A stretch of 64,000 bases of DNA from Flavobacterium psychrophilum (GCA_001708385.1 CP012388.1:558001-622000), one strand, 5' to 3'. Shown: positions 54,499 to 63,812, numbered from the stretch's first letter. Translations and numbers: made by a program. Notes: a model not told the origin generated them from the letters alone.

Positions 54499-55737
54499 CT
54501 AGTCTACAAAATTTAAATCCTGCGCCTGCTTAAATGAATTTGTCAATAGATCTAAAGATCCTAGTTCCACAAAAGTTGGCACATATACTTTTACGAAGTC
54601 TATTCCCGGTAAATACACTTTATTTCCATTTTTATCTACAGCCCAGCTTATATCAATAGTAGGATCTTTAATGCCGCCATAACCCCATTCGAATGTACCT
54701 ACGTTCCAGTTTAAAGCTTGCCCGTCACTTACATCTTTTACAGGTAAATTTACTTTGGTACCCTTCATAGTGTAAGAATCTCCAAGCCATTGAGGATAGT
54801 AATTATAGCGTCTCCATTTCTTTGTTTTTGTGATAGTACCTGATATATTTTTATTATCAGACCATTTAAGATAGTCAGTATCAAACTGCCAATCAGCCGC
54901 ACCTGCTACAGCCTCCTTGTCCGGATCAGGCTTATGGTATGTAACTTCATAATTTTTAACGGTAGTAGATTTACTGTATTCACTTCCTGCTATCTCATAC
55001 CATTCATTTTCATCGGCAACACCGTTTTTGTTCGCATCATACGCTACATATATGCTAACCGGAGTAATTTTTGCATTACCCCCATCGGTATTCATTTGAA
55101 TATCAAAATCGCGTTTTCCGTAGGTATTTATTACCGTATGGTCAAATTTCGTAACAATATAACCTCCAAAAGTACCCAGTGGTATCAATTCACCGTTTGT
55201 AAGATCAGACTGAACTCTTTCAAAAACCTCTGCTTTCGTGGTGTATTCATAATCGTCTATAGTATATCCCGGAGACGGTAGAAAATCTACTAGCGACAAT
55301 GCTATAGAATTATACATCTTTCCAGTTTCTGCTACTGTGACTGTAGTTGAGGCCTGTTGTACAAGTTTATCAAGTGTTACTGTAAAATCTACAATGTACT
55401 TGTCTGCTTTAGGTGCTATAAAATACAATGTTTTTGTATCACCAATAACGGAATCTTTTACAATTCCATCTTCACCGGTAATTTTAATTGTCCATTTATA
55501 GTGCGGAACTAAACCGTTATCATTTTCAATAGTTACCTGCGGATCGATAACCACAACATTGTACCGGTCTACAGCAAACGCTGATGCTAAATTTATTACT
55601 ACGGATGTTTCAGGTGTAGGCTCCGGCGTAGGTTCTTCGGTAATAGGTTCCTCTACCGGTTTTGTATCATCGCTGCTGCAACAGTATAACGCGCTAATAG
55701 TCAACAGACATAATCCGTAATTTATATACTTTTTCAT
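54499..55737 (-). CDS. Surface lipoprotein, paralogue 3 of the B12 operon, 412 aa
   Basis: Signal peptide ends ALYCCSSDD (lipidated Cys19 or 20, then SSDD export-type residues) and a Glu/Pro/Thr linker. A PKD-like beta-sandwich follows (about 60-140), then the family core: FLPSPGYTIDDYEYTTK, LGTFGGYIVTKFDHTVINTY, GKRDFDIQMN, YVAYDANKNGVADENEWYEI (a Ca-binding-like DxNxNG loop), NYEVTYHKPDPDKE, YNYYPQWLGDSYTMKGT and DISWAVDKNGNKVYLPGIDF. The same order occurs in the genes at 55742 and 57043. Function is not established. The position between BtuG-like and DUF4465 genes suggests corrinoid binding or transfer at the surface. Confidence 0.82.
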   Translation of the reverse strand: MKKYINYGLCLLTISALYCCSSDDTKPVEEPITEEPTPEPTPETSVVINLASAFAVDRYNVVVIDPQVTIENDNGLVPHYKWTIKITGEDGIVKDSVIGDTKTLYFIAPKADKYIVDFTVTLDKLVQQASTTVTVAETGKMYNSIALSLVDFLPSPGYTIDDYEYTTKAEVFERVQSDLTNGELIPLGTFGGYIVTKFDHTVINTYGKRDFDIQMNTDGGNAKITPVSIYVAYDANKNGVADENEWYEIAGSEYSKSTTVKNYEVTYHKPDPDKEAVAGAADWQFDTDYLKWSDNKNISGTITKTKKWRRYNYYPQWLGDSYTMKGTKVNLPVKDVSDGQALNWNVGTFEWGYGGIKDPTIDISWAVDKNGNKVYLPGIDFVKVYVPTFVELGSLDLLTNSFKQAQDLNFVD

Positions 55738-55741
55738 ATTC

Positions 55742-57001
55742 TTATTTTTTGATTTGTCTAAGATTGTATTTTTTTAATATGTGAAGGTCTGCTGCCCCCG
55801 AAAACTTAGTAGCCATTGAAGATTGCTGGTGGCAAAGACCCATTGGCTCGCTTACGCAGTTAACGATTTTTATAAAATCTACACCCGGTAGATTTGCTTT
55901 ATTTCCGTTCTTATCTACTGCCCAATCAATATCAATATCAGGGCTTTTAGCATTTACATATCCCCACTCCGGAGCTTCAAATTCCCATAAAGTGGTTTGC
56001 CCGGGACGAGTTGGTTCAAAATTCACATCTAATTTTAATCCTTCAAATACAGACGTATTTTGGGATATCCATAAAGGATAGTATTCCTTTTTGTTTTTAG
56101 ACCTTGCCATGTAGTACGACTCATCCTGGTTGTTTTGACAAAACAGGTGTTCATGATCTAAGAACGGATCGTTAGGACCGGTTACAACCACCGGTTTTCC
56201 TTCTTCAGGCCTGTGATAGGTAATTTTAAAATTCTTAATTGTATTTTCTTTATTATGACTGCTTCCCACAATTTCATACCATTCATCCTCATCCGGTTTT
56301 CCATTTCCGTTTTTATCATAAGCAACATATATTAAACCCGGTGCAGGCGGATCGGCTTTATCTGTAAGGTTACCTCCAAAAACCCTAAGATCTTTTTCTC
56401 CCGGAATGTTTACAACAGTGTGGTCAAACCCTACAATAATAGAGCCTCCAAATCCACCTAAGTCTAACGGATAACCAACACTTGTTTCATTTATCCTGCC
56501 TAATGCAACCTGCATAAACTCTTTTTTTGAAGCACCTTCCTTAAATAAGTCATTAGCAAACGTACCCGGCGCCGGATTAAAATCATAAATGTTTTTTACA
56601 TAAGGATTATAATTTTTCTCCTCGTTAATTACATTTATAACTGTTTTTTTACTGCCTTTTTTACCGTCTGCCGAAACATTTAATGTAAGTTCATAAATAC
56701 CCGGATATAGCGTTATAAACCTTAGATCTTTAGTGGTTCCTACAATTGAATCTGTTACCTGGTTAACCGGATTTTTTGTCATTACCCACTCAAATTCCGG
56801 ATTGGTAATCTCAGCCGAAACAGTGATGTTTAAAACGCTGAATGTAGCAACCTCATGCTGTTCCTTAAGTGTAATCTTAATAGGATCTGCAACCTCGTCT
56901 ACTGGCGGTGTAACAACATCTTTTTTATCATCATCGCTGCTGCATCCAATATATAAGGATGCCAATGCAAGTAATAATAAATGGGTAAAGTTTTTTTTCA
57001 T
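55742..57001 (-). CDS. Surface lipoprotein, paralogue 2 of the B12 operon, 419 aa
   Basis: Signal ends ASLYIGCSSDDDKK with Cys20 and the classic SDDD surface-export signal. A PKD-like domain lies at about 40-130 (TFSVLNITVSAEITNPEFEW). The core then shows FNPAPGTFANDLFKEG, LGGFGGSIIVGFDHTVVNIP, GEKDLRVFGGN, YVAYDKNGNGKPDEDEWYEI, NFKITYHRPEEGKP, YYPLWISQNTSVFEGLKL and DIDWAVDKNGNKANLPGVDF. It ends with a short Lys-rich tail after LHILKKYNLR. Starts 42 bp after its upstream neighbour and ends 4 bp before the next gene. Function unknown. Confidence 0.82.
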   Translation of the reverse strand: MKKNFTHLLLLALASLYIGCSSDDDKKDVVTPPVDEVADPIKITLKEQHEVATFSVLNITVSAEITNPEFEWVMTKNPVNQVTDSIVGTTKDLRFITLYPGIYELTLNVSADGKKGSKKTVINVINEEKNYNPYVKNIYDFNPAPGTFANDLFKEGASKKEFMQVALGRINETSVGYPLDLGGFGGSIIVGFDHTVVNIPGEKDLRVFGGNLTDKADPPAPGLIYVAYDKNGNGKPDEDEWYEIVGSSHNKENTIKNFKITYHRPEEGKPVVVTGPNDPFLDHEHLFCQNNQDESYYMARSKNKKEYYPLWISQNTSVFEGLKLDVNFEPTRPGQTTLWEFEAPEWGYVNAKSPDIDIDWAVDKNGNKANLPGVDFIKIVNCVSEPMGLCHQQSSMATKFSGAADLHILKKYNLRQIKK

Positions 57002-57042
57002 AATGTTTGATATAAATAGATTTAATTTGACATACTGTTTAT

Positions 57043-58335
57043 TTATTTTCGGGTAGGAATGTTTTCACCTAAAAGATGCAAGTCTGTTGCCCCCATTATT
57101 TCGGTGGAAGTTTCTCCCAGCCATCCTGCCTGCTGGTTAAGCCCGTTATAAACTTTTACAAAATCTACCCCGGGAAGGTGTACTCTGTTTCCTTTACTGT
57201 CAATGGCCCAGTCGATATCTATCGCAGAATCGTCATCATTATTAGGGGCATTATCTGCATAGCCATATAAAAATGCATATTGAACAAAATAACTTCCCGT
57301 TCCGCTTTCATCTACCGCATTATCGGGGAGTCTTGTACCTTTAAAAGTTAGTGTTTGTTGATCACCAAGCCATTTTGGCCAGTAATCAAGAGAGTGATTA
57401 TAGGCGTTGTTTTGTGCGAAATAACCGTCTTTACCCTGATTATCTTTCCAATATATGTACTCCATATCAGTAAATACTACTGTTCCTGTGCTTCCGCCGG
57501 GAACAGGAATTTTGTTTGGGTCGGGTTTGTAATATGTGATTTCATAATTGTGAACCGTTTTCTCCATGTTGTGTCCCGCCCCTTCAATTTCGTACCATTC
57601 GTCATCAGGAAGTCCATTCTTATTTTTATCGTATGAAACCATGATAACACCTGCCTCGCTACTGCCGCCCCTCATTGTTGAGTCGGGGTTAGGGTTGGCC
57701 TCTGCCCAGAATGCATTACCTAATATTCTAAAATCACGTTTGTCTTTTACGTTTACGATTGTATGGTCAAAACCAAAAACAATGTAGCCCCCAAACGCAC
57801 CAAGCGAAACAAGGTCTCCGGCTTTCTTGGCTAAATAAGTATTTGCCCTGCCTAAAATTCTTTCCGGCGTATCTCCATTGTTAGCAGCCGGCAAATCGTT
57901 TATAAATTGTCCCGGAGCAGGCTTGAACTCGTGTACTTTAGCTATGTAAGTTTTGTACTCTTTGGTTTCTTTGTTTACAAACACTTTTACTTTTTGCGTA
58001 CGTGTTTTTCCCTGATCGTTTACTATAACTTCCAGTTCATAAACTCCAACTTCTGTTGCTGCAAATAGAGCTTCTTTTGCTGAAGCATTAGCTAATGAAT
58101 AATTATCTGACGGAGCATTAATTACAATCCAGCTATATGTTGCATCTGCACTAACATTGTTATTTGCGGCAATAGCCACTATCGTAGATCTGGCAACATT
58201 GTATTCACTATTCTCTATGACTCCCCCACCATTGGTATCATCTGCATTTTTATCATCACCGGAGCAACTGACAACCACTACGGCCGCAAGTAAAAGCAAA
58301 ATTGATCTAAAGCATTTTGAAGATTGGTTACACAT
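57043..58335 (-). CDS. Surface lipoprotein, paralogue 1 of the B12 operon, 430 aa
   Basis: ATG at 58335 (MCNQSSKCFRS) gives a lipoprotein signal ending VVVVSC (Cys24), followed by SGDDKN. The longer frame from 58368 overlaps the upstream gene and adds only a few residues. The core matches its two neighbours: FKPAPGQFINDLPAANNGD, LGAFGGYIVFGFDHTIVNVK, DKRDFRILGNAFWAEANP, MVSYDKNKNGLPDDEWYEIE, NYEITYYKPDPNKIP, YWPKWLGDQQTLTFKG and DIDWAIDSKGNRVHLPGVDF. The repeated DxNxNGxxDxxEW loop may bind calcium. Probably surface exposed; function unknown. Confidence 0.82.
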   Translation of the reverse strand: MCNQSSKCFRSILLLLAAVVVVSCSGDDKNADDTNGGGVIENSEYNVARSTIVAIAANNNVSADATYSWIVINAPSDNYSLANASAKEALFAATEVGVYELEVIVNDQGKTRTQKVKVFVNKETKEYKTYIAKVHEFKPAPGQFINDLPAANNGDTPERILGRANTYLAKKAGDLVSLGAFGGYIVFGFDHTIVNVKDKRDFRILGNAFWAEANPNPDSTMRGGSSEAGVIMVSYDKNKNGLPDDEWYEIEGAGHNMEKTVHNYEITYYKPDPNKIPVPGGSTGTVVFTDMEYIYWKDNQGKDGYFAQNNAYNHSLDYWPKWLGDQQTLTFKGTRLPDNAVDESGTGSYFVQYAFLYGYADNAPNNDDDSAIDIDWAIDSKGNRVHLPGVDFVKVYNGLNQQAGWLGETSTEIMGATDLHLLGENIPTRK

Positions 58336-58345
58336 ATTTTCTATT

Positions 58346-59491
58346 TTAGTTTTTATATATAAAAGCAAAGTGCGCAGGAATATTTCCCGCTGTAGTTTTC
58401 CATTTTAACCTGCCATCGGGGGTAAAGCAGTAGATATATCCTGTTACGACATAGTTTTGCGCATCGGATATATAAATTTCTTTTGTTTCGGGATTTACCT
58501 GAAGCCCGTACGGAATCATGATTTGTTTATCTGTACCGTCAGTAATTATCTTATCGCTAATTACTTTTTTGGTCTTAGTATCCAGTATTCCGTAGGTAAC
58601 ATTATTGCTGTTAGTAAGATAACTCCACTCTACACTGTAGAAGTACAGCAAATCGTCTACAAGGCACATTCCCAGAACTGGAATATTCAATTGCATTTTT
58701 TTCTCGTCTGTTTTTGTATCAATGACAAAAAGGTTGGAAGATGTATTGTAATAGTCTCCTCTGGAACTAACATAAATATCTCCCCTGCTGTCTATCTGCA
58801 TACTAAAGAGATTAATACCTACATCTATCTTTTTTATTTCTGTAAAAGTTTCAAGGTCTATTACAGATACTGTCCTGTCATAATTAGGTACCCTGTAACC
58901 ACCGGAATTGGCAACATATAATTTACCGTTATGCACAACCATTTGTTCCGGCTGATAACCAACGGTAACTTTACGGGTTATTTCCAGTGATGTAGTATCA
59001 ATTTCTGCCACAAAGCCAATCTCTGCATTAGGGTTAATTGCTACCGGCCCGGAATAAGAACTTACATATGCTTTGTCTTTATAAAAAGCCATATACCTGC
59101 AATTGGGAACATCAATTTTTTTAACGCGCTTTGCAGTCCATTTATCGATTACTTCAACCTTGTTAGAACAGTTAATAACAGCATACACTTTATTACCATA
59201 TATTTTTATATCGTTGCCAACGTCTCCCAACTCTTTTACAACGGTAGGGTTACGTTCTGAATAGATGTCTGTCGTATAAACTCCCGTCCTGTAACTAAAG
59301 AGGTCTATACTTGCCCTGTTCATCCCCATGTTACCTTCGTTAAGAAGATAAAAGCCTTCTATATTACCGTCGTTCCTTGGCTGGGCAACTGTTGTATCTG
59401 ATGACAGGAAAACCATTTCTTCTTCTCGGCAGGAGATAAAAGTTATGGCTATACATAAACCTGTTAGTAATTTTGTTGTTATGTTTCTCAT
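58346..59491 (-). CDS. BtuG-like beta-propeller surface lipoprotein (DUF5074/YncE), 381 aa
   Basis: Lipoprotein signal ends IAITFISC (Cys21) and is followed by REEEM. The body is a seven-bladed YncE-type beta-propeller: GFYLLNEGNMGMNRASIDLF, then repeated blades such as VGYQPEQMVVHNGKLYVAN and VSVIDLETFTEIKKIDVGIN. In Bacteroides thetaiotaomicron, BtuG proteins with this fold bind vitamin B12 at the cell surface with very high affinity and sit on the BtuB receptor. The start overlaps the stop of the upstream TonB-dependent receptor by 4 bp (ATGA), so the two are translationally coupled. BtuG function is inferred from fold and operon. Confidence 0.87.
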   Translation of the reverse strand: MRNITTKLLTGLCIAITFISCREEEMVFLSSDTTVAQPRNDGNIEGFYLLNEGNMGMNRASIDLFSYRTGVYTTDIYSERNPTVVKELGDVGNDIKIYGNKVYAVINCSNKVEVIDKWTAKRVKKIDVPNCRYMAFYKDKAYVSSYSGPVAINPNAEIGFVAEIDTTSLEITRKVTVGYQPEQMVVHNGKLYVANSGGYRVPNYDRTVSVIDLETFTEIKKIDVGINLFSMQIDSRGDIYVSSRGDYYNTSSNLFVIDTKTDEKKMQLNIPVLGMCLVDDLLYFYSVEWSYLTNSNNVTYGILDTKTKKVISDKIITDGTDKQIMIPYGLQVNPETKEIYISDAQNYVVTGYIYCFTPDGRLKWKTTAGNIPAHFAFIYKN

Positions 59492-61539
59492 AGCTCAATA
59501 CCAATTATAAATTTTAATGTACGCCCCGGCATAGGATAATTATATATTACCTCATAGTGCTGATTGAGTGCGTTATTAAGCTCTACTGTTCCTTTTATTT
59601 TGTAATTGTTAACTGCGAAAGATTTCTGTACCGATAAATCGTGGGTATACCAGGGCTGAACTTCATTTACCTTGATATTATTTACATTACCGTTATATCT
59701 CTTACCAACATATATATAGCTGTAATTAAAATTCCATGATTCATATTCTGCATTAAGTATAGCAGATCCGCTGTGCCACGGTGTGTAAGGAATCTGGTCT
59801 CCATAGGACGATATTTCTAAACCGGAGAACTTTGTGTAATCCCTGCTTTCAGTATAGGCATAAGTAAGATTAGCGGATAGGTTTACTTTATTAATATGCA
59901 TCCCTAAGTTAATTACAGACTCAATTCCTTTACCTCGCACCTGCCCCATATTTGTCATCATCCAGCGAAACAGGTTTCCTGTTGGGGCGGCTACTATCTT
60001 ATCTTTAGTATTGGTGTAATAGGCATCTGCCTGAATCGAAAATTTGTTGAGAAAATCTTTTTCAACAGGTAAATTATAAGTGAAACCTATATCATACTGA
60101 TTCATGTACTCAGGGTTTAGCGTGCTCGAACCAACCATTGTATAATACAAATCATTAAAGGTGGGCATCCTGAAAATACGCTTAGCAAATGCACGTAGAT
60201 TAAAGTCGTATTCTTTAAAGGGTTTGTAACCTAAAAACAATGCCGGTGTAAATTCGGTTTTATCTGGAGCTTTGGCATTGTATCGTACCTGTTCCTGTAC
60301 ATGTGTGCCCACCACACTACCAAGAACTTTAAATTCTCCCAATCTTAGAGAACTCGCTAATGAAAACAATGCGGTATAGCGCTGTGGATAAGAAAACTGG
60401 GTTTGTATACCTCTCCGGGTTGCGTTAAGCCTGTTATACTGAAAATCGGTAGATAATGAAACGTCCCAAATTGGTAATATGCTGTACATATGTACAGCAG
60501 AGAAATAGACTTCCTGCTGATAATAGCTATCGTCTGATTGTGCTCCCTCGGTTACTGTTTCACCCAATACATTGGTGGTATCCCTTGCGATATAGTGTGT
60601 ATAATCGTAGGCATATTTTACCCTTGCCTGAAATTTATATTTTTCGGTAAAATCTTTAACCAAAAAGGCCTGTGCAAAAAAGTTCTTATCATATTGCCTG
60701 AAACCATCAGAGAATTTATTCTCTACAATAGCACCCGGCGCTCCCCTTTCAGAATCATAATAATAAACTTTTGCATCCCAGGATCCTTTGTGTAATTTAC
60801 CGTATAGCCCGGATTCTATTCTTAGTGCCTGTATATCGCTATTCAATCGTGTTGCAGTAGTATCGTAGGCTACCGTTCCATCCTGATTGTTTCTTTTGTA
60901 CCTGAATTTATATTGCCCGTTGGACTTAATAAATTCTGAACTAATACTCATGCTAACCTTGTCACTCAGTTTTTGTTCCCACCTGAAAGATGGATCATGA
61001 TAATTGATAGACATGGTTTTGTAACGTACAAGCAAATTCGTTTTTTTACCATCCTCAAAAACAGGACGCTTAGTCCTCATGTAAATGGTTGAAGCTGCTG
61101 CGAAATCTTTTGCCGATTGGAAAATCTCACTTTTCTGCCCGTTATACATCGTAAGGGCTTCCATGTCATCAAGCGAATACTTACCCAAGTCTGTAACACC
61201 GTTCTGCGCGTTACCCAACTGAATGCCATCGTAAAAAACACCAACATGGTGTGTACCCATATTACGCACATCCACAGTTTTAAGGCCTCCAAGTCCACCG
61301 TAATCTTTAATCTGGGTTCCGGCAAAGTATCTAAGTGCGTCGGCAACATTATGGCTCGCCAAATTTTCAAGCTTCTTCCCTGAAAGGCTTTGTACCGGAA
61401 TTACTTCCAGATAAGGTTTTGCTTTTAATATTACTTCATCTAAAACCTGTATACTATCGACAGGGACCTGAGAATAAAGTAAAAACGGAGCAAATACGAT
61501 AAAAATGAGTAAAAGTGTTTTTTTCTTATTATACATCAC
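59488..61539 (-). CDS. btuB: TonB-dependent receptor, BtuB-type cobalamin transporter
   Basis: Outer-membrane receptor of 683 residues. Signal peptide ends FAPFLLYSQ. A plug domain comes next (VQSLSGKKLENLASHNVADA, then ALRYFAGTQIKDYGGLGGLK, TVDVRNMGTHHVGVFYDG), then a 22-strand barrel ending in LNQHYEVIYNYPMPGRTLKF-type sequence. The region VDSIQVLDEVILKA near the mature N-terminus probably contains the TonB box. There is no carboxypeptidase-regulatory-like N-terminal extension, unlike SusC receptors. The cobalamin riboswitch 120 bp upstream, together with the coupled BtuG-like gene, identifies the substrate as vitamin B12 or related corrinoids. Confidence 0.92.
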   Translation of the reverse strand: MMYNKKKTLLLIFIVFAPFLLYSQVPVDSIQVLDEVILKAKPYLEVIPVQSLSGKKLENLASHNVADALRYFAGTQIKDYGGLGGLKTVDVRNMGTHHVGVFYDGIQLGNAQNGVTDLGKYSLDDMEALTMYNGQKSEIFQSAKDFAAASTIYMRTKRPVFEDGKKTNLLVRYKTMSINYHDPSFRWEQKLSDKVSMSISSEFIKSNGQYKFRYKRNNQDGTVAYDTTATRLNSDIQALRIESGLYGKLHKGSWDAKVYYYDSERGAPGAIVENKFSDGFRQYDKNFFAQAFLVKDFTEKYKFQARVKYAYDYTHYIARDTTNVLGETVTEGAQSDDSYYQQEVYFSAVHMYSILPIWDVSLSTDFQYNRLNATRRGIQTQFSYPQRYTALFSLASSLRLGEFKVLGSVVGTHVQEQVRYNAKAPDKTEFTPALFLGYKPFKEYDFNLRAFAKRIFRMPTFNDLYYTMVGSSTLNPEYMNQYDIGFTYNLPVEKDFLNKFSIQADAYYTNTKDKIVAAPTGNLFRWMMTNMGQVRGKGIESVINLGMHINKVNLSANLTYAYTESRDYTKFSGLEISSYGDQIPYTPWHSGSAILNAEYESWNFNYSYIYVGKRYNGNVNNIKVNEVQPWYTHDLSVQKSFAVNNYKIKGTVELNNALNQHYEVIYNYPMPGRTLKFIIGIEL

Positions 61540-61660
61540 TAATAAATTATAAAAACCGTCAGAGGATGTAATAAGAAACCATAAGAAAAAATACCGGTTA
61601 TAAAAATAACAGGTTAATTCTTGTTGCTCAACTTTGCTCCCCGAAAGTCTTGAACTATGT

Positions 61661-61843
61661 GATATTGGCAGGTCTCCTGACTTGTTCTATCTTTAAACAG
61701 CCTTCCCATTTCCTACAGAAACAGTGGCATTAGTAGTGTTTAAAGACTTTTTTAGAACTTACAGTAGCGGGCCTGTTCAGGATTTTCACCTGATTCCCTT
61801 TTAACTGTTTCTGATAAAATATTTACAAAAACAGACCAAAATC
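61661..61843 (-). promoter_or_regulatory. Cobalamin (B12) riboswitch
   Basis: On the minus strand: P1 strand GATTTTGG at 61836-61843 pairs with CCAATATC at 61661-61668 (one mismatch). The conserved core GGGAATCAGGTGAAAATCC is at 61780-61798, CCCGCTACTGT at 61761-61771, and the 3' element CAAGTCAGGAGACCTGCC at 61667-61684. These are the class hallmarks. No intrinsic terminator follows, so control may be by blocking translation of the btuB-type gene 120 bp downstream. Confidence 0.95.
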
Positions 61844-61848
61844 TTCGG

Positions 61849-61879
61849 TAAAGATAACAACAATGTTTGTAATAAAAAC
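61849..61879 (-). promoter_or_regulatory. Candidate promoter of the B12 operon
   Basis: On the minus strand TATCTTTA (61849-61856) resembles the -7 element TAnnTTTG, with a TTG about 22 bases upstream. Transcription would start near 61844, exactly at the 5' strand of riboswitch helix P1. Confidence 0.4.
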
Positions 61880-61998
61880 AATCATCAATTACGATAACTA
61901 CATTTATCACAAAAAAAACATATGAAACGTTATAAAATATGAAGAATATATAAAGTAGAATTTAATTTGATGATCAATCGGATTCTTACAAAACCGAC

Positions 61999-63735
61999 CT
62001 AGAAACTTCTTAGAAAATCATCCAGGTTTTCATCTTCGCCAAGCCTTAATTTCTTTTTAAGCCGGTAGCGCCCGTTTTTCACTGTTTCCACAGAAATATT
62101 AAGTATCGCAGCAACCTGCTTATTAGACATTCCCATTTTAAAATACGCACAAATTCTAAGGTTGTTTTCCGTTAAGTCCGGACAAAGATCTTTAAGTTTA
62201 TTAAAAAAATCAGGATGTACCTCATTAAAATGATACATGAATTTATGCTGTTCGGGGTCTTTATTTAGATTGTCATTAATGGTTTTTATAATGTTTTTAT
62301 AAGCAGTTTCTGCCCCCGGATTAAGTACTTTTTTTAGTTGCCTGGTTTCTGACAGTACTTCCTGAAGCACATTATTCTTATTAGACAGTATTAGTGAATA
62401 CGAAGTAACCTCCCTTTCTTTGGCGGCAAGGACTTCTTTGTGTTTTTCGGCGTTTATCTGATGAATTGTCTTTTCAAACAACAGTTGTTTCTCAAGGGCA
62501 CTTTTCTCTGATTCTTTTATTATAGCCATCTGGTGCCTCTTTTGCTGTACGATTACAAGTATTGCAGCGGTAAGAAGAACAAGAAAGAGTCCGAAAGCTA
62601 AATAGATTAACCCTCTTCTTTTTTCCATTTTCGCTTCTTCCCTGGAAATAGTAACTTCCTTTTCAGCAGATTTTAGAAAAGACGAAACATATGCCTGATA
62701 AGAATCTATAGTGCTGGAACTGCTAGCTATTTTATCTTTTAATACATTATACTTTTTCAGGTATTCATGCGATTTTGGCAAATCATTTATACTTTCATAT
62801 AAACTAAAAGCAACCAGATATACTAAAGAAATCTGTTCGGCATTATTAAGATGTAATGCAATTTTTTCGGCTTCGTCAATATAGCGCTTTGCATCGGCAT
62901 ATTTTCCATTTACAACACAATAGGTAGTGTAGTTAATTAGTAAAGAAACCGTAAACGATTCGTTTTGTATTCGTTTGTTTACTCCTAAAGCCTTTTCGTA
63001 AAAAGGATATGCTTTATCTCTTTCGTTATTTAAAAAGTAACCGCCACCCAGATTTAAATATAATACGGCTTTAAGACCTTTGTCATTATATTTTTCAATA
63101 ACGGGTATCAGGGCATTCATCGATTTAATAGCACCAGGCTTTTTATCAGGAATTAGCAACTGTGCCGAATGCATATTGATTAGCGATTTATAATATTCAT
63201 TTGTGGGCGACTCTTTAACCAGCGACTCTTTTAAAAAATTTTCAGCCATCTCGTAATTTCTTGTCCTGTGGCATATAACACCAAGCAACTGTAATACCCT
63301 CGCTGCAAATAATGGATTGTCCAGTTTTTTATACACTGTAAGTGCGTTTAAGGAATTGGCCAGGGCTTCGGTATAATTTCCTATTATAACATCATTTAAA
63401 GCTAATGAATGGAGCAATAAGGCGTGTTCAAAAGGATATGTTCCTTCATTGTACTGCTTTAGGGTTTTACTAATTCTGCCTTCTATTTTATCGTCAGCAA
63501 TTCCCTGTGCGTAAAATAAAACCGATTCCCAATAGAGGCATAATGGTAACAGCTGTTTTTTTTCGGGATGGCTCTTGGCTATAGCATATAAATTGTTTAC
63601 CAACTTATGCGCAGTACCAGGTTCGGTAAAGCTAAGCCTTCCGATTTGATCTGCTATCTTATCGAAATCATTCCGAGATTTCGCATAAAAATTCAGTGTA
63701 AGAAATAATAAAACTAAGATGTATATCGACCGCAT
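61999..63735 (-). CDS. TPR-repeat membrane regulator with C-terminal LuxR-like HTH, 578 aa
   Basis: Second regulator of the architecture seen at 5882. Signal peptide ends LTLNFYAKS. TPR repeats span about residues 30-330 (YTEALANSLNALTVYKKLDN, RNYEMAENFLKESLVKES). A membrane helix is at about 370-393 (LIYLAFGLFLVLLTAAILVIV), then a long coiled coil, and a C-terminal HTH reads MGMSNKQVAAILNISVETVK, NGRYRLKKKLRLGEDENL. No kinase or receiver domain. It is divergent from the gene starting at 63954, and TGCACACC repeats lie in the gap, so it may control that gene. A role in B12 regulation is not indicated because the operon on its other side has its own riboswitch. Confidence 0.85.
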   Translation of the reverse strand: MRSIYILVLLFLTLNFYAKSRNDFDKIADQIGRLSFTEPGTAHKLVNNLYAIAKSHPEKKQLLPLCLYWESVLFYAQGIADDKIEGRISKTLKQYNEGTYPFEHALLLHSLALNDVIIGNYTEALANSLNALTVYKKLDNPLFAARVLQLLGVICHRTRNYEMAENFLKESLVKESPTNEYYKSLINMHSAQLLIPDKKPGAIKSMNALIPVIEKYNDKGLKAVLYLNLGGGYFLNNERDKAYPFYEKALGVNKRIQNESFTVSLLINYTTYCVVNGKYADAKRYIDEAEKIALHLNNAEQISLVYLVAFSLYESINDLPKSHEYLKKYNVLKDKIASSSSTIDSYQAYVSSFLKSAEKEVTISREEAKMEKRRGLIYLAFGLFLVLLTAAILVIVQQKRHQMAIIKESEKSALEKQLLFEKTIHQINAEKHKEVLAAKEREVTSYSLILSNKNNVLQEVLSETRQLKKVLNPGAETAYKNIIKTINDNLNKDPEQHKFMYHFNEVHPDFFNKLKDLCPDLTENNLRICAYFKMGMSNKQVAAILNISVETVKNGRYRLKKKLRLGEDENLDDFLRSF

Positions 63736-63812
63736 AAAAAAACTCTCCTGAATGTAAGATTACCTGATAATAAAATGCAAAGTAACTGATTTAGTTGCTA
63801 CAATGCTATAAA

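Larger units (their letters stand above)
61540..61998. other. Intergenic region with cobalamin riboswitch
   Basis: About 460 bp between the btuB-type gene and the regulator gene. It contains the riboswitch (61661-61843), the candidate promoter ending at 61856 and an AT-rich stretch up to the stop codon of the TPR/LuxR gene. No terminator stem was recognised for that gene. Confidence 0.8.
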
